Shown in pieces: positions 26,289-34,059 of a stretch of DNA of 64,000 nt. The stretch is taken from positions 282,813 through 346,812 of the forward strand of contig CP070727.1 of assembly GCA_020350885.1 (NCBI GenBank), given 5' to 3'. Source of the DNA: a bacterium. GTDB lineage: Bacteria > Krumholzibacteriota > Krumholzibacteriia > Krumholzibacteriales > Krumholzibacteriaceae. The notes under the pieces were generated by a model. It searched no databases. It was not told the origin of the DNA and saw only the letters and a list, made by a program, of their open reading frames with translations. Both the position numbers and the translations under genes were made by a program. The first letter of the stretch is position 1. Each line of letters starts with the position of its first letter.

Positions 26289-28880
26289 TTACACCTTGGT
26301 GAATGCAATCTCACCACGCTTCCAGTCGGCAAGCACGGTATCACCCTCCGCAATGCCGCCCTCGATAAGGAGCCGGGCGAGGGGATCCAGTAATTTCCTT
26401 TGAAGTAAACGGGTTAACGGTCGTGCTCCGAAATCTGGATCGTAGCCCTGCTCTGCAAGGACGTCCCTTGCGGTTTCGCTGAGCCTGAGCTCGAGCCCCT
26501 TCTCCCGGAGCCGCCTGTTGATTTCCGCCACCTGCAAGCCGACGATCTCGAGGATATGTTCACGGGTAAGCGGATGGAAGACAATGATCTCGTCAATCCG
26601 GTTCAAGAACTCGGGACGGAAGAACTGTCGCAGTACATCCTGCATCGCCACACGGATCTTCTCGTCATCCATCTCTTCACGACTCTCGAGCACCTGGTTA
26701 CCGAGGTTCGAGGTCATGATTACGATCGTATTCTTGAAGTCGACCGTATGTCCCTGGGAATCGGTGAGTCGTCCGTCGTCGAGGAGCTGGAGCAGGACAT
26801 TGAAGACGTCCCGGTGCGCCTTTTCGATCTCGTCGAACAGTATGACGGAGTACGGATTTCTTCGGATGACCTCCGTGAGATATCCTCCCTCCTCGTAACC
26901 GACGTAGCCTGGAGGGGCTCCCAGGAGCCGTGAGACGGCGTGCTTCTCCATGAATTCGGACATATCGATCCGAACAAGGTTGTCCTCATCATCGAAGAGG
27001 ACCTCCGCCAGTGCTTTCGCAAGCTCCGTTTTCCCTACTCCCGTCGGACCCAGAAAGATGAACGAGCCGAGCGGCTGCCGGGGATCGTGCAACCCCGCCC
27101 GCGACCTGCGCACGACATTGCTGACCGCTTCGATCGCCTCATGCTGGCCGACGACGCGCTCGCCGATCCGATCCTCGAGATGGAGGATCTTCTCACGCTC
27201 CTCCTCGAGCATCCTGCTGACCGGAATGTTGGTCCACTTGCTGACGATTTCGGCGACGTCGCTTTCGGTGACCTCCTCGCGCATGAGCTGCCTGCCGGAC
27301 TCCTGGAGGGACTTGAGCCGGTCACGCGCGCCGGCCAGTTTCTTTTCGAGCTCAACGATCACGCCGTAACGGAGTTCGGCGACGCGCTCGAGATTCCCCT
27401 CGCGTTGTGCAATCTGCTCATCCGTCCTGGCCTTATCGAGCTCCCCCTGCATCGACCGTATCGACTGCACTACCGATTTCTCGTTTTCCCAGCGGAGCCT
27501 GAGACCCGATGCCGTCTCTTCGAGCCCGGAGAGCTTTTCCTTGACCGTATCCAACCGCTCCCTGACCTCTTTCTTACCTTTCTCCTTCTCGAGGGCGCGC
27601 CGCTCGATCTCAAGCTGGGTTATCTTTCCCTGTATCGTGGAAAGCTCGAGCGGCATGCTGTCCATCTCGAGCCTGAGCCGCGAGGCCGCCTCATCGATTA
27701 GATCGATCGCTTTATCCGGAAGGAACCGGCCCGTGATATAGCGGTGGCTCAATCCCGCAGCCGAGATCAGTGCCGAGTCGATGATCCTGACACCGTGATG
27801 CACCTCATATTTTTCCTTGAGCCCCCTGAGGATGGCTACCGTTTCATCGACGGTCGGCTCACGCACCATCACAATCTGGAATCTCCGTTCGAGTGCAGCG
27901 TCCTTCTCAACGTGCTTCCGGTACTCGTCGAGCGTAGTAGCACCGATACACCGGAGCTCGCCGCGCGCCAGTGCGGGCTTGATCATATTCGATGCGTCCA
28001 TCGCGCCCTCCGCCGCCCCCGCGCCGACGAGCGTGTGCAGCTCGTCGATGAAGAGTATGATCTCACCCTGTGCCGCGGTAATCTCGTTGAGCACGGCTTT
28101 GAAACGTTCCTCGAACTCGCCCCTGAATTTTGTACCGGCCACGATTGACCCCATATCGAGACCCAGGAGGCGTTTGCTCTTAAGGCTCTCGGGCACTTCA
28201 CCGGAGACGATCCGCTGGGCGAGGCCCTCGACGATCGCTGTCTTTCCGACACCGGGTTCGCCTATGAGCACCGGGTTGTTCTTCGTACGTCGTGAGAGAA
28301 CCTGGCTCACACGCCTGATCTCTTCGTCCCGGCCGATTACCGGATCGAGCCTCCCCTTCCGGGCAAGATCGACGAAGTTCACCGTAAACCGTTCGAGTGC
28401 CCGGTACTTGCTCTCCGGACTCTGATCGGTTACACGCTGTGTCCCGCGTACACTGCTGAGGGCCGTCAGAACCCCTTCACGGCTAATGCCCGCCTTTTTC
28501 AGGATCGAACCTGCACCATCCTTCTCCCCGATGAGGGCGAGAAGCAGATGTTCCGTACTCACATATTCATCATGGAGCTGCTCTGCCTCCGAAACCGAGT
28601 TGCGCAATACCTCCTGCAGCTCGATCGAGGTACGGGCATCAGGAATCCCCTTCTCGAGGCGTGCCAAAGCCGAGAGACCCTGCTCACAACCATCCTCGAC
28701 GGCACGCACGTTCGCACCCATCTTCTTCAGCACCGGTAACACCACTCCATCTTCCTGAACGATCAGGGCCATGAGCAGGTGTACCGGTGTCGTCTCGGTA
28801 TGGTTCCGTTTGAATGCGAGCTCCTGAGCCGCTACAAGGGCTTCCTGTGCCTTGACGGTGAATTTATCGAATCGAACCAC
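26289..28880 (-). CDS. clpB: ClpB disaggregase (Hsp100)
   Basis: 863 residues from a GTG at 28878-28880 preceded by GAGGAG. Domains: Clp N-terminal repeats (1-150), AAA+ 1 with Walker A GEPGVGKT (about 205), the ClpB-specific middle coiled coil (about 400-530), AAA+ 2 with GPTGVGKT (about 600) and [14 protein letters not shown], then the C-terminal D2-small domain. The middle domain and the absence of an IGL/IGF ClpP loop mark ClpB rather than ClpA/C. It works with DnaK to dissolve aggregates in the cytoplasm. No CIRCE element was seen upstream; instead a sigma-54-like element lies at 28920-28934. Confidence 0.97.
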   Translation of the reverse strand: MVRFDKFTVKAQEALVAAQELAFKRNHTETTPVHLLMALIVQEDGVVLPVLKKMGANVRAVEDGCEQGLSALARLEKGIPDARTSIELQEVLRNSVSEAEQLHDEYVSTEHLLLALIGEKDGAGSILKKAGISREGVLTALSSVRGTQRVTDQSPESKYRALERFTVNFVDLARKGRLDPVIGRDEEIRRVSQVLSRRTKNNPVLIGEPGVGKTAIVEGLAQRIVSGEVPESLKSKRLLGLDMGSIVAGTKFRGEFEERFKAVLNEITAAQGEIILFIDELHTLVGAGAAEGAMDASNMIKPALARGELRCIGATTLDEYRKHVEKDAALERRFQIVMVREPTVDETVAILRGLKEKYEVHHGVRIIDSALISAAGLSHRYITGRFLPDKAIDLIDEAASRLRLEMDSMPLELSTIQGKITQLEIERRALEKEKGKKEVRERLDTVKEKLSGLEETASGLRLRWENEKSVVQSIRSMQGELDKARTDEQIAQREGNLERVAELRYGVIVELEKKLAGARDRLKSLQESGRQLMREEVTESDVAEIVSKWTNIPVSRMLEEEREKILHLEDRIGERVVGQHEAIEAVSNVVRRSRAGLHDPRQPLGSFIFLGPTGVGKTELAKALAEVLFDDEDNLVRIDMSEFMEKHAVSRLLGAPPGYVGYEEGGYLTEVIRRNPYSVILFDEIEKAHRDVFNVLLQLLDDGRLTDSQGHTVDFKNTIVIMTSNLGNQVLESREEMDDEKIRVAMQDVLRQFFRPEFLNRIDEIIVFHPLTREHILEIVGLQVAEINRRLREKGLELRLSETARDVLAEQGYDPDFGARPLTRLLQRKLLDPLARLLIEGGIAEGDTVLADWKRGEIAFTKV

Positions 28881-28919
28881 GGTATTACTCCTCTTATATG
28901 TTTCCTATTGTTTAGAATC

Positions 28920-28934
28920 GCAGTAACCGTGCCA
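28920..28934 (-). promoter_or_regulatory. Sigma-54-like element upstream of clpB
   Basis: On the minus strand TGGCACGGTTACTGC matches TGGCAC-N5-TTGC with one mismatch (C for the first T of TTGC) and exact 10-base GG-GC spacing. The predicted start would lie near 28908, about 28 bases before the clpB GTG. A chance match cannot be excluded; TATA-like sequences further upstream could serve sigma-70 instead. Confidence 0.45.
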
Positions 28935-28989
28935 GCTATCGATCTCTTTCGCCAAACGCTTCTAATTCTATTTTATACAATTAGTTAGT

Positions 28990-29024
28990 AAAAAAGCGCC
29001 GGTGATCTGTAATCCCCGGCGCCT
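28990..29024 (-). terminator. Rho-independent terminator of the metalloprotease gene
   Basis: Reading leftward, a 7-bp GC stem (GCGCCGG/CCGGCGC, with an inner GAT/ATC) is followed by six T. It lies 66 bases after the stop codon at 29090. Confidence 0.8.
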
Positions 29025-29089
29025 GAAGTGACAACAGTTAACTGCGCCATAATGGCACAATATCTAGATAAACCGTCAGTTTGGCATAA

Positions 29090-30901
29090 TCACTCCTCGA
29101 CGATTGTGCTGGAGTCGAAGATATGGGGCGAGTTGTATATGATACGTACTACATTGACTTCGTCGCTGCTCGGAAGATTGAGTTGAGGCATTGTTCCTCC
29201 AACCATGATGTGTCCGATATTCCCGCTGTGATCGAGACAGAGGATATGGCCCAGCTCGTGTACGAAGACGATATCGGCAAAGCGACTGAGCGGAACCTCG
29301 GTCGCTAGCAAATAGATCCACATTTGCCTCTTTGCGGGTGTGCCGTCCTCGTTGTCTGCGATCGGCTCCACATGATGCCTGCCGTTTGCCATTTCGTAGA
29401 TGATTTCACAATCTGCATCCTGGGGATTACCTACCTCTATGAAGAGATCGAAGCCCGTGAGCACCTCCCAATCAGTCATTGCCTGCCGTGCAATCGCCTG
29501 GAGATCCATCTCCTCGTGCGTCATCGGAGGGCTGAAAACGGTGATTGGAGAGTGATTCCACCGTTTGAATATGGTGGAGTGCCCCGTTCCACCGTAGGTG
29601 TCGGTGATATCTTTGAAAAAGAGCAGGAAGTTACCATAGTAGTCGTATGGGGCAACCTCGTCCTGGAGCTGCAGGAACGGTATTACGCAGAAATCCTTAA
29701 CGAAGTGGCTCTGCAATCCCGATACGGGAAGTACAATGTTGTAGTAATCCCCGACGTATCCGTACACATCCTCGTCCCTCACACGAATGAACTGTGTATA
29801 CATCGGTAGATTCGACAGCTTGTATAAGCCTTCGGAGTCCGAGAGCGCTATAACACCCTCCGCCTTGACCATGAGGTCGGCGAGAGGTTCGCCGGTGAGC
29901 GCGTTGATCAGCCGACCCTCCACATCGATGCCACGCACGAGGACCCGTATACTGTTACCGAGGGGGGATAGATTGAAGAAGTCATCCATCGCCCGTACCG
30001 TTGCATAGAGATAGGTGCCTGGATTGAGATTCCGGGCGATCATCACTTCCTCCGTCCCCGGTCCGGAGGGAACCGGCTCGCCGACCTTACCGGCAGCATC
30101 CTTCCAATCCTCCTCGGTCAGTATCGGGAAAACGGAGGTCCGCAGGATATATGCGGACACCCTCCCCTCCATACCGTCGTCACCCGGGGCGGTCCAGGTA
30201 AACCGTATCGTACCGATATCCGTGCCGGGCTCACCTTGCAGATCGACGATCGGACCAGGCGGGATCGTATCGGGAAAGCCCGCCACCCTTAAGAACCACT
30301 GGGTAGTATCGTTGTATTCCCCATCGGACACCATGCCCCGGAGGATGAAGTCGCCCCGTTCCATAAATCTATGAATCAGCTTGGGAGATCCGGCGTCGAG
30401 AAGTGCTTCATCCAGCCAGTACGAATACTGCAAGAGGCTTGGATTATCGTCCTCGACACCGATACGGAACTGGAGCGTATCACCGACAGCGCAGGCAACC
30501 TGTGTCTGCTCGGGATCCGTCCAACTGATTACCGGCGGCTCGTTGGCCTTCTCCTTTACTATGACGATCCACTCCTTGTAGTCGTATCCGCCTTTGTCGT
30601 AGGCCCGCCCCTGAATGTTGTACAACCCGGTCGTGTCGAAGCGTACAACGAAAGTGTCATTTTCACAGACCAGAACGTCATTCATGGTGAAACAGTACTC
30701 AAGCCCGTCACCGTCCGGATCCACGGCACCGATCGTGAAGAGGCACGAATCCGGTGCCAGGCGATACAGATATGTCGAATCGGGATCATAAAAAGAGATG
30801 TGGGGTAATTGATTCGGCTCAAGCGGTTCGTTCTGAAAAATACAGGAAGCCACAAGAGCCAGCAGGGTTAAGCAAAGTACCAGGGTGATCGATCTGCTCA
30901 T
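29090..30901 (-). CDS. Lipoprotein with matrixin-like zinc protease domain
   Basis: 603 residues from the ATG at 30899-30901 (GGGAG 8 bases upstream; an earlier in-frame start adds six residues). Lipobox VASC (about Cys20). Residues about 40-110 and 120-215 are Ig/PKD-like beta domains (PHISFYDPDS, PPVISWTDPE), about 220-325 a fibronectin type III domain, and about 330-390 a carboxypeptidase-regulatory-like domain (VEGRLINALTGEPLADL). The C-terminal domain has HELGHILCLDH (HExxHxxxxxH, metzincin), preceded by strand and helix order typical of matrixins; HIMVGG is the probable Met-turn. The gene is single, with its own terminator. It is probably a surface protease; substrate unknown. Confidence 0.85.
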   Translation of the reverse strand: MSRSITLVLCLTLLALVASCIFQNEPLEPNQLPHISFYDPDSTYLYRLAPDSCLFTIGAVDPDGDGLEYCFTMNDVLVCENDTFVVRFDTTGLYNIQGRAYDKGGYDYKEWIVIVKEKANEPPVISWTDPEQTQVACAVGDTLQFRIGVEDDNPSLLQYSYWLDEALLDAGSPKLIHRFMERGDFILRGMVSDGEYNDTTQWFLRVAGFPDTIPPGPIVDLQGEPGTDIGTIRFTWTAPGDDGMEGRVSAYILRTSVFPILTEEDWKDAAGKVGEPVPSGPGTEEVMIARNLNPGTYLYATVRAMDDFFNLSPLGNSIRVLVRGIDVEGRLINALTGEPLADLMVKAEGVIALSDSEGLYKLSNLPMYTQFIRVRDEDVYGYVGDYYNIVLPVSGLQSHFVKDFCVIPFLQLQDEVAPYDYYGNFLLFFKDITDTYGGTGHSTIFKRWNHSPITVFSPPMTHEEMDLQAIARQAMTDWEVLTGFDLFIEVGNPQDADCEIIYEMANGRHHVEPIADNEDGTPAKRQMWIYLLATEVPLSRFADIVFVHELGHILCLDHSGNIGHIMVGGTMPQLNLPSSDEVNVVRIIYNSPHIFDSSTIVEE

Positions 30902-31041
30902 AGTGTGCTCCCGCATCACGTCTCTGTCGGCCTATACTAAAGATATGAAATGAGTCCCGTGATAGAAAGCAGATTATTTGAATATAATAATTATTAATGA
31001 CGATATCGTTTGTGCATGGTGATCGGCAGGGCTTTACGGGA

Positions 31042-31380
31042 TCATGAGGTATGCCCGCCCTGCCGTCCGAGAGAGTCGAGATGGTGCCGCATCGCTAGAT
31101 CGAGCGCCGTAACGAACGGCTCCCGCCCGTCCACCCTGATATCGCACGAACGCCCCGAGCCGACCGATACGCGAAATAGCTCACGGTAGGGTGCAACGAT
31201 TACACTGAATCCACCCGGACCGGATAGGCGTACGTCAAAGGCGGCTATCGCGATATCGATACTATCCGAAAAGAGTAGTATCTCGCTGCAGTAAGTAACG
31301 AAGAGCCGGCGGATCGACCGGTCGACGATCCTGCCCGCAACGGTATCGATCCCTTCCACCGTCTGCTCAACCGACAGCAC
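31042..31380 (-). CDS. Small protein of unknown function in the ParA-CBM48 locus
   Basis: 112 residues if it starts at the GTG at 31378-31380, which has GGAGGAGG about 10 bases upstream; a TTG at 31441-31443 would add 21 residues and overlap the preceding gene by 77 bases. With the GTG start the overlap is 14 bases, which suggests translational coupling. The sequence alternates helix (GIDTVAGRIVDRSIRRLF) and strands (EILLFSDSIDIAIAAFDVRL, GGFSVIVAPYRELFRVSVG), a little like Roadblock/LC7 folds, but I do not recognise a family. It is the third gene after the ParA-CBM48 fusion and a Walker-less MinD-like protein, so it may be a regulator or adaptor of them. Confidence 0.6.
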   Translation of the reverse strand: MLSVEQTVEGIDTVAGRIVDRSIRRLFVTYCSEILLFSDSIDIAIAAFDVRLSGPGGFSVIVAPYRELFRVSVGSGRSCDIRVDGREPFVTALDLAMRHHLDSLGRQGGHTS

Positions 31381-32167
31381 GCCCGGCACACCTCCTCCGG
31401 CGTGAGCTGATAAGCTGTAGAATACTCGTGGTGAGACTTTCAAAGAACGGCCCCGATGCCGGCATCGGATGTCCCCACCGTTCCGTTAGATCCCGGGGCA
31501 GGGCCAGATGCTCGTCGATCCGCTCTCCTCCGGTTCCAGCATCGGGAGGACCAACGAGGTAGAGCGCCGCTTGCGGATTGCGCTTGCGTGCATGCTGCAT
31601 GACACAGTCCCACTCAGCGGCCGAGTCGGCATCCCCGAATACCACCGCACCATCCGGCGCATCGATCCCGAGACTTCCGGTGCCCGGCAGGGGACGCACG
31701 TCTTCACACAAACGCCGAAGGGTCTCCACACACGATACGGGACCGCTCGAAGAAACTGCCAGCAGAATCACGTGTGGAAACGTGGGAGGACCGAAACGGG
31801 GCCGGAAGCCATCGAGCGCTCCGGCTGACCGTGCATACATGAACCTGATCGATTTCTCTGCCACCCCCTCCACAATCGATGTCTGGTCGAGAACCGGCTT
31901 GAGATATTCCTCAGGCTGGAGTGCAAAGTAGAATCCTACATTGGGAAGCCCAGCACCCACCTCGAGCAACGTGACGCAGAGATTGGCATCGGCGAAGGCG
32001 GTACCGATACCTGCGGCAAGAGGCGCCCGGCTCAGTGCACGGCCCGTGACCGCGATCCAGATGACGGCTTCGATGCCGTGCTCCTTGGAAGTCCTCACGC
32101 GTTCTGTTTGAGACAGGAAATGATGGGAAACATCTTGCAGTTTTCTGGGTGTTTGCTGAGGCGGCAT
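31367..32167 (-). CDS. MinD/ParA-like protein lacking a functional Walker A
   Basis: 266 residues, starting 3 bases after the ParA-CBM48 stop, with no clear ribosome-binding site, so probably translationally coupled. Residues about 35-85 follow the MinD/FlhG pattern: strand (AVIWIAV), a loop where KGGxGKT should be (TGRALSRAPLAAG, no Lys), helix, strand, then LLEVGAGLPNVGFYFAL, matching 'LvDaDlGlpNl...l' of MinD. Neither the deviant-Walker lysine nor the P-loop lysine is present, so ATP hydrolysis is unlikely. Its position next to a true ParA suggests a heteropartner or regulator. The MinD relationship is by eye and should be treated as a proposal. Confidence 0.6.
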   Translation of the reverse strand: MPPQQTPRKLQDVSHHFLSQTERVRTSKEHGIEAVIWIAVTGRALSRAPLAAGIGTAFADANLCVTLLEVGAGLPNVGFYFALQPEEYLKPVLDQTSIVEGVAEKSIRFMYARSAGALDGFRPRFGPPTFPHVILLAVSSSGPVSCVETLRRLCEDVRPLPGTGSLGIDAPDGAVVFGDADSAAEWDCVMQHARKRNPQAALYLVGPPDAGTGGERIDEHLALPRDLTERWGHPMPASGPFFESLTTSILQLISSRRRRCAGRAVG

Positions 32168-32170
32168 GGG

Positions 32171-33244
32171 CTATACGATGAGAAGAGAATTCTCCTGGCC
32201 GAACTCGTTGAGAACCGAGTCAGCGTTGTTCGGATCCTTTATCCAAACCCCATCCACAATGAACCGGTACTCGTACTCGCCGGCTTCGAGATGCAGGGTG
32301 GTTTTCCAGAATCCGTCGTCCGTGTCTTTCTGCATTCCGATGCCTTCGCTCGACCAGTTCGTGAATTCGCCCGTAAGATACACACTCCTGGCATGCGGCG
32401 CATCGATGACGAAGAGAATCCCTTCCGGTACCTTGCGTGGACCGTGCAATCGTGTCATCCAATCCTCGATATCCACCATCTCGAATACCGAAACCCTGTT
32501 TTCGATCTCACCGGCAAGCGTGAGGAATTCCCGTTTCAGCCGATCTGAGCCCTTCATCCGGAAGATAGAGACACCGCGTTTGGTCGCTTCCTTGAACCGG
32601 ACTGAATGGCTGATAACCGTATCCATGAGGATCGTTCCGTACGTGGATTCTGCGGCCATGATCAGATCCCTCGAGAATGTCGTTCGCTTGTCGATGTTAC
32701 TTGCAAGCACATGCACTGCGATCTTGTGCTTGGTCTCACTCTCGAGGAGGTCCAGGGTTTCGAGAAGTTTTTGGAGTCCCTGGAATGAAAAGTGGCTCGC
32801 ATCCAGCGGTATGATCACCTCTCCTGCCGCCATGAGCGCGTTGAATGTCAGGAGCCCTACGTTCGGCGGAGAATCTATTATGATGTATTCATATGTGTCC
32901 CCCAACTTCAAAAGTTTGGAGAGTAGTCTCGTCTCTCTTGCCGGTTGACCCGAGAGTTCGTGTTCTATGGCGCTCAGGATGGGTGAGGAAGAAACAAGAT
33001 GAAGATTTTCATCGATGGGGCATGCGACCTGCTGAATCTGTACCCGGGGATTGAGAAGTAGGTCGTAGCTCGTAAAGTCGACCTCCTCGGCCGAAACCTG
33101 TAATCCGATCGATGCATGACATTGCGGATCCAGATCGATCAAGAGAACCTTTTTCCCCATTTCGCCGAATGCAGCAGCAAGGTTAATGGCGATCGTCGTC
33201 TTGCCGCATCCACCCTTCTGATTAATCACCGAAATGGTCCGCAT
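32171..33244 (-). CDS. ParA-family ATPase fused to a C-terminal glycogen-binding (CBM48/AMPK-beta type) domain
   Basis: 357 residues from the ATG at 33242-33244, with GAGGAGG upstream; an adjacent GTG would add one residue. Residues 1-250 are a complete ParA: deviant Walker A KGGCGKTT (10-17, with Lys10 and Lys15), Walker A' LLIDLDPQ (34-41) and Walker B IIIDSPPN (121-128). Residues about 275-357 match the AMPK-beta glycogen-binding domain strand by strand: VYLTGEFTNWS, GFWKTTLHL, GEYEYRFIVDGVWIKDP, ENSLLIV. The residues that bind alpha-glucan in AMPK (Trp100, Lys126, Trp133, Asn150) correspond to Trp297, Arg327, Trp334 and Asn352. It heads an operon with a MinD-like protein and a small protein. 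It may position a glycogen-like polymer on the nucleoid or membrane. Confidence 0.93.
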   Translation of the reverse strand: MRTISVINQKGGCGKTTIAINLAAAFGEMGKKVLLIDLDPQCHASIGLQVSAEEVDFTSYDLLLNPRVQIQQVACPIDENLHLVSSSPILSAIEHELSGQPARETRLLSKLLKLGDTYEYIIIDSPPNVGLLTFNALMAAGEVIIPLDASHFSFQGLQKLLETLDLLESETKHKIAVHVLASNIDKRTTFSRDLIMAAESTYGTILMDTVISHSVRFKEATKRGVSIFRMKGSDRLKREFLTLAGEIENRVSVFEMVDIEDWMTRLHGPRKVPEGILFVIDAPHARSVYLTGEFTNWSSEGIGMQKDTDDGFWKTTLHLEAGEYEYRFIVDGVWIKDPNNADSVLNEFGQENSLLIV

Positions 33245-33577
33245 CACAGCAACCTCCTCTCACGTACACATCCGAACACCTGGCCGCACCCTCATCAAAA
33301 AAAAGCCAAATCACCCTCGATGACTTGGCACCACGGACACTATCAGGATCGTATGTCGCATCTTAACTATGTGCTATCCATTCTGTAGTTGGGTGCCTTC
33401 CGAATTCGCCATTCCTTTCTAAAGTTTAATACGATTGAATTGACCTCTATGATGCATACCAGGCGGAATTATCTTGCTCTCTCAATATGTATACTCAGAC
33501 TAACTGTCGTCCCGTGTCAAGGATTTTTTTGCTATTTAGTAATAATGTAACATGTTCGTTCCATTACCATAACACGA
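33245..33577. other. Intergenic leader upstream of parA-CBM48
   Basis: A 333-base gap, AT-rich in its right half. It contains a leftward Rho-independent terminator (33297-33329) only about 50 bases before the parA ribosome-binding site. No convincing promoter lies between that terminator and parA. A perfect leftward TTGACA (33520-33515) occurs further upstream but lacks a good -10 at 17-18 bases. No tRNA or sizeable reading frame was found. Confidence 0.5.
33297..33329 (-). terminator. Leftward terminator upstream of parA-CBM48 (possible attenuator)
   Basis: Reading leftward, GCCAAGTCA pairs with TGATTTGGC (one mismatch) around a 7-base loop, followed by eight T. It may end transcription from the DUF212 membrane gene, or act as an attenuator if the parA promoter lies upstream of it. 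Confidence 0.65.
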
Positions 33578-34000
33578 TCAGTAGATAATTAGGGCAACGA
33601 GCAGTCCGAGCGCAAAACCACCGATTACCTCAGCCCATGTGTGCCCGATGAGCTCCTGGAGACTGTCGGTGTCGAAGTGGTGTGTATCCTTGACCTTCTC
33701 TATGATCTCGTTGAGTACCCTGGCTTGGTTGCCGACCTCCTGCCTGAGACCGGTTGCTTCGAAGATGAAGTACAGACTGATGATGAGTGATATACCGAAG
33801 AGAGGGGATGCGACTCCCTGATACACAGCGACCCCGACAGTGAGGGTTGTCACGACCGCCGTGTGGGAGCTCGGCATCCCACCGGTGTCGAGGATACGGA
33901 ACACATTGAAGCCTTTTCGCTGGATCAGATCCATGAAAGGTTTGAGGATCTGGGCAGCGATTGCGCTGATGAGCGCTGCAATTCCTATCTTATGAACCAT
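33578..34000 (-). CDS. DUF212/YuiD-type divergent PAP2 membrane protein
   Basis: 140 residues from the ATG at 33998-34000 (GGGAG upstream); an in-frame TTG adds six residues. Several hydrophobic helices and the conserved segments RKGFNVFRILDTGGMPSSHTA, TGLRQEVGNQARVLNEI and ELIGHTWAEVIGG identify the DUF212 (YuiD) family, related to PAP2-type acid phosphatases. SSHTA and GHTWAEV carry the residues that correspond to the phosphatase histidines. It could act on a lipid pyrophosphate at the membrane, but the family is not biochemically settled. It lies 59 bases after the peptide-binding protein gene and may be cotranscribed with it. Confidence 0.9.
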   Translation of the reverse strand: MVHKIGIAALISAIAAQILKPFMDLIQRKGFNVFRILDTGGMPSSHTAVVTTLTVGVAVYQGVASPLFGISLIISLYFIFEATGLRQEVGNQARVLNEIIEKVKDTHHFDTDSLQELIGHTWAEVIGGFALGLLVALIIY

Positions 34001-34059
34001 GGGAGACTCCCGAAGCAATTGCGCCAGCCTGCCCGTGTGCCATCCGTATCATCGAATCG

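Noticed and set aside
33326..33345. A TGGCAC sequence suggesting another sigma-54 promoter
   Set aside because: No GC lies at the required 10-base spacing; the bases belong to the terminator stem.
33374..33412. A 12-codon reading frame (minus) upstream of parA-CBM48 that could be a leader peptide
   Set aside because: The purine-rich stretch touches the ATG with no spacing and no codon pattern suggests attenuation; too weak to call.
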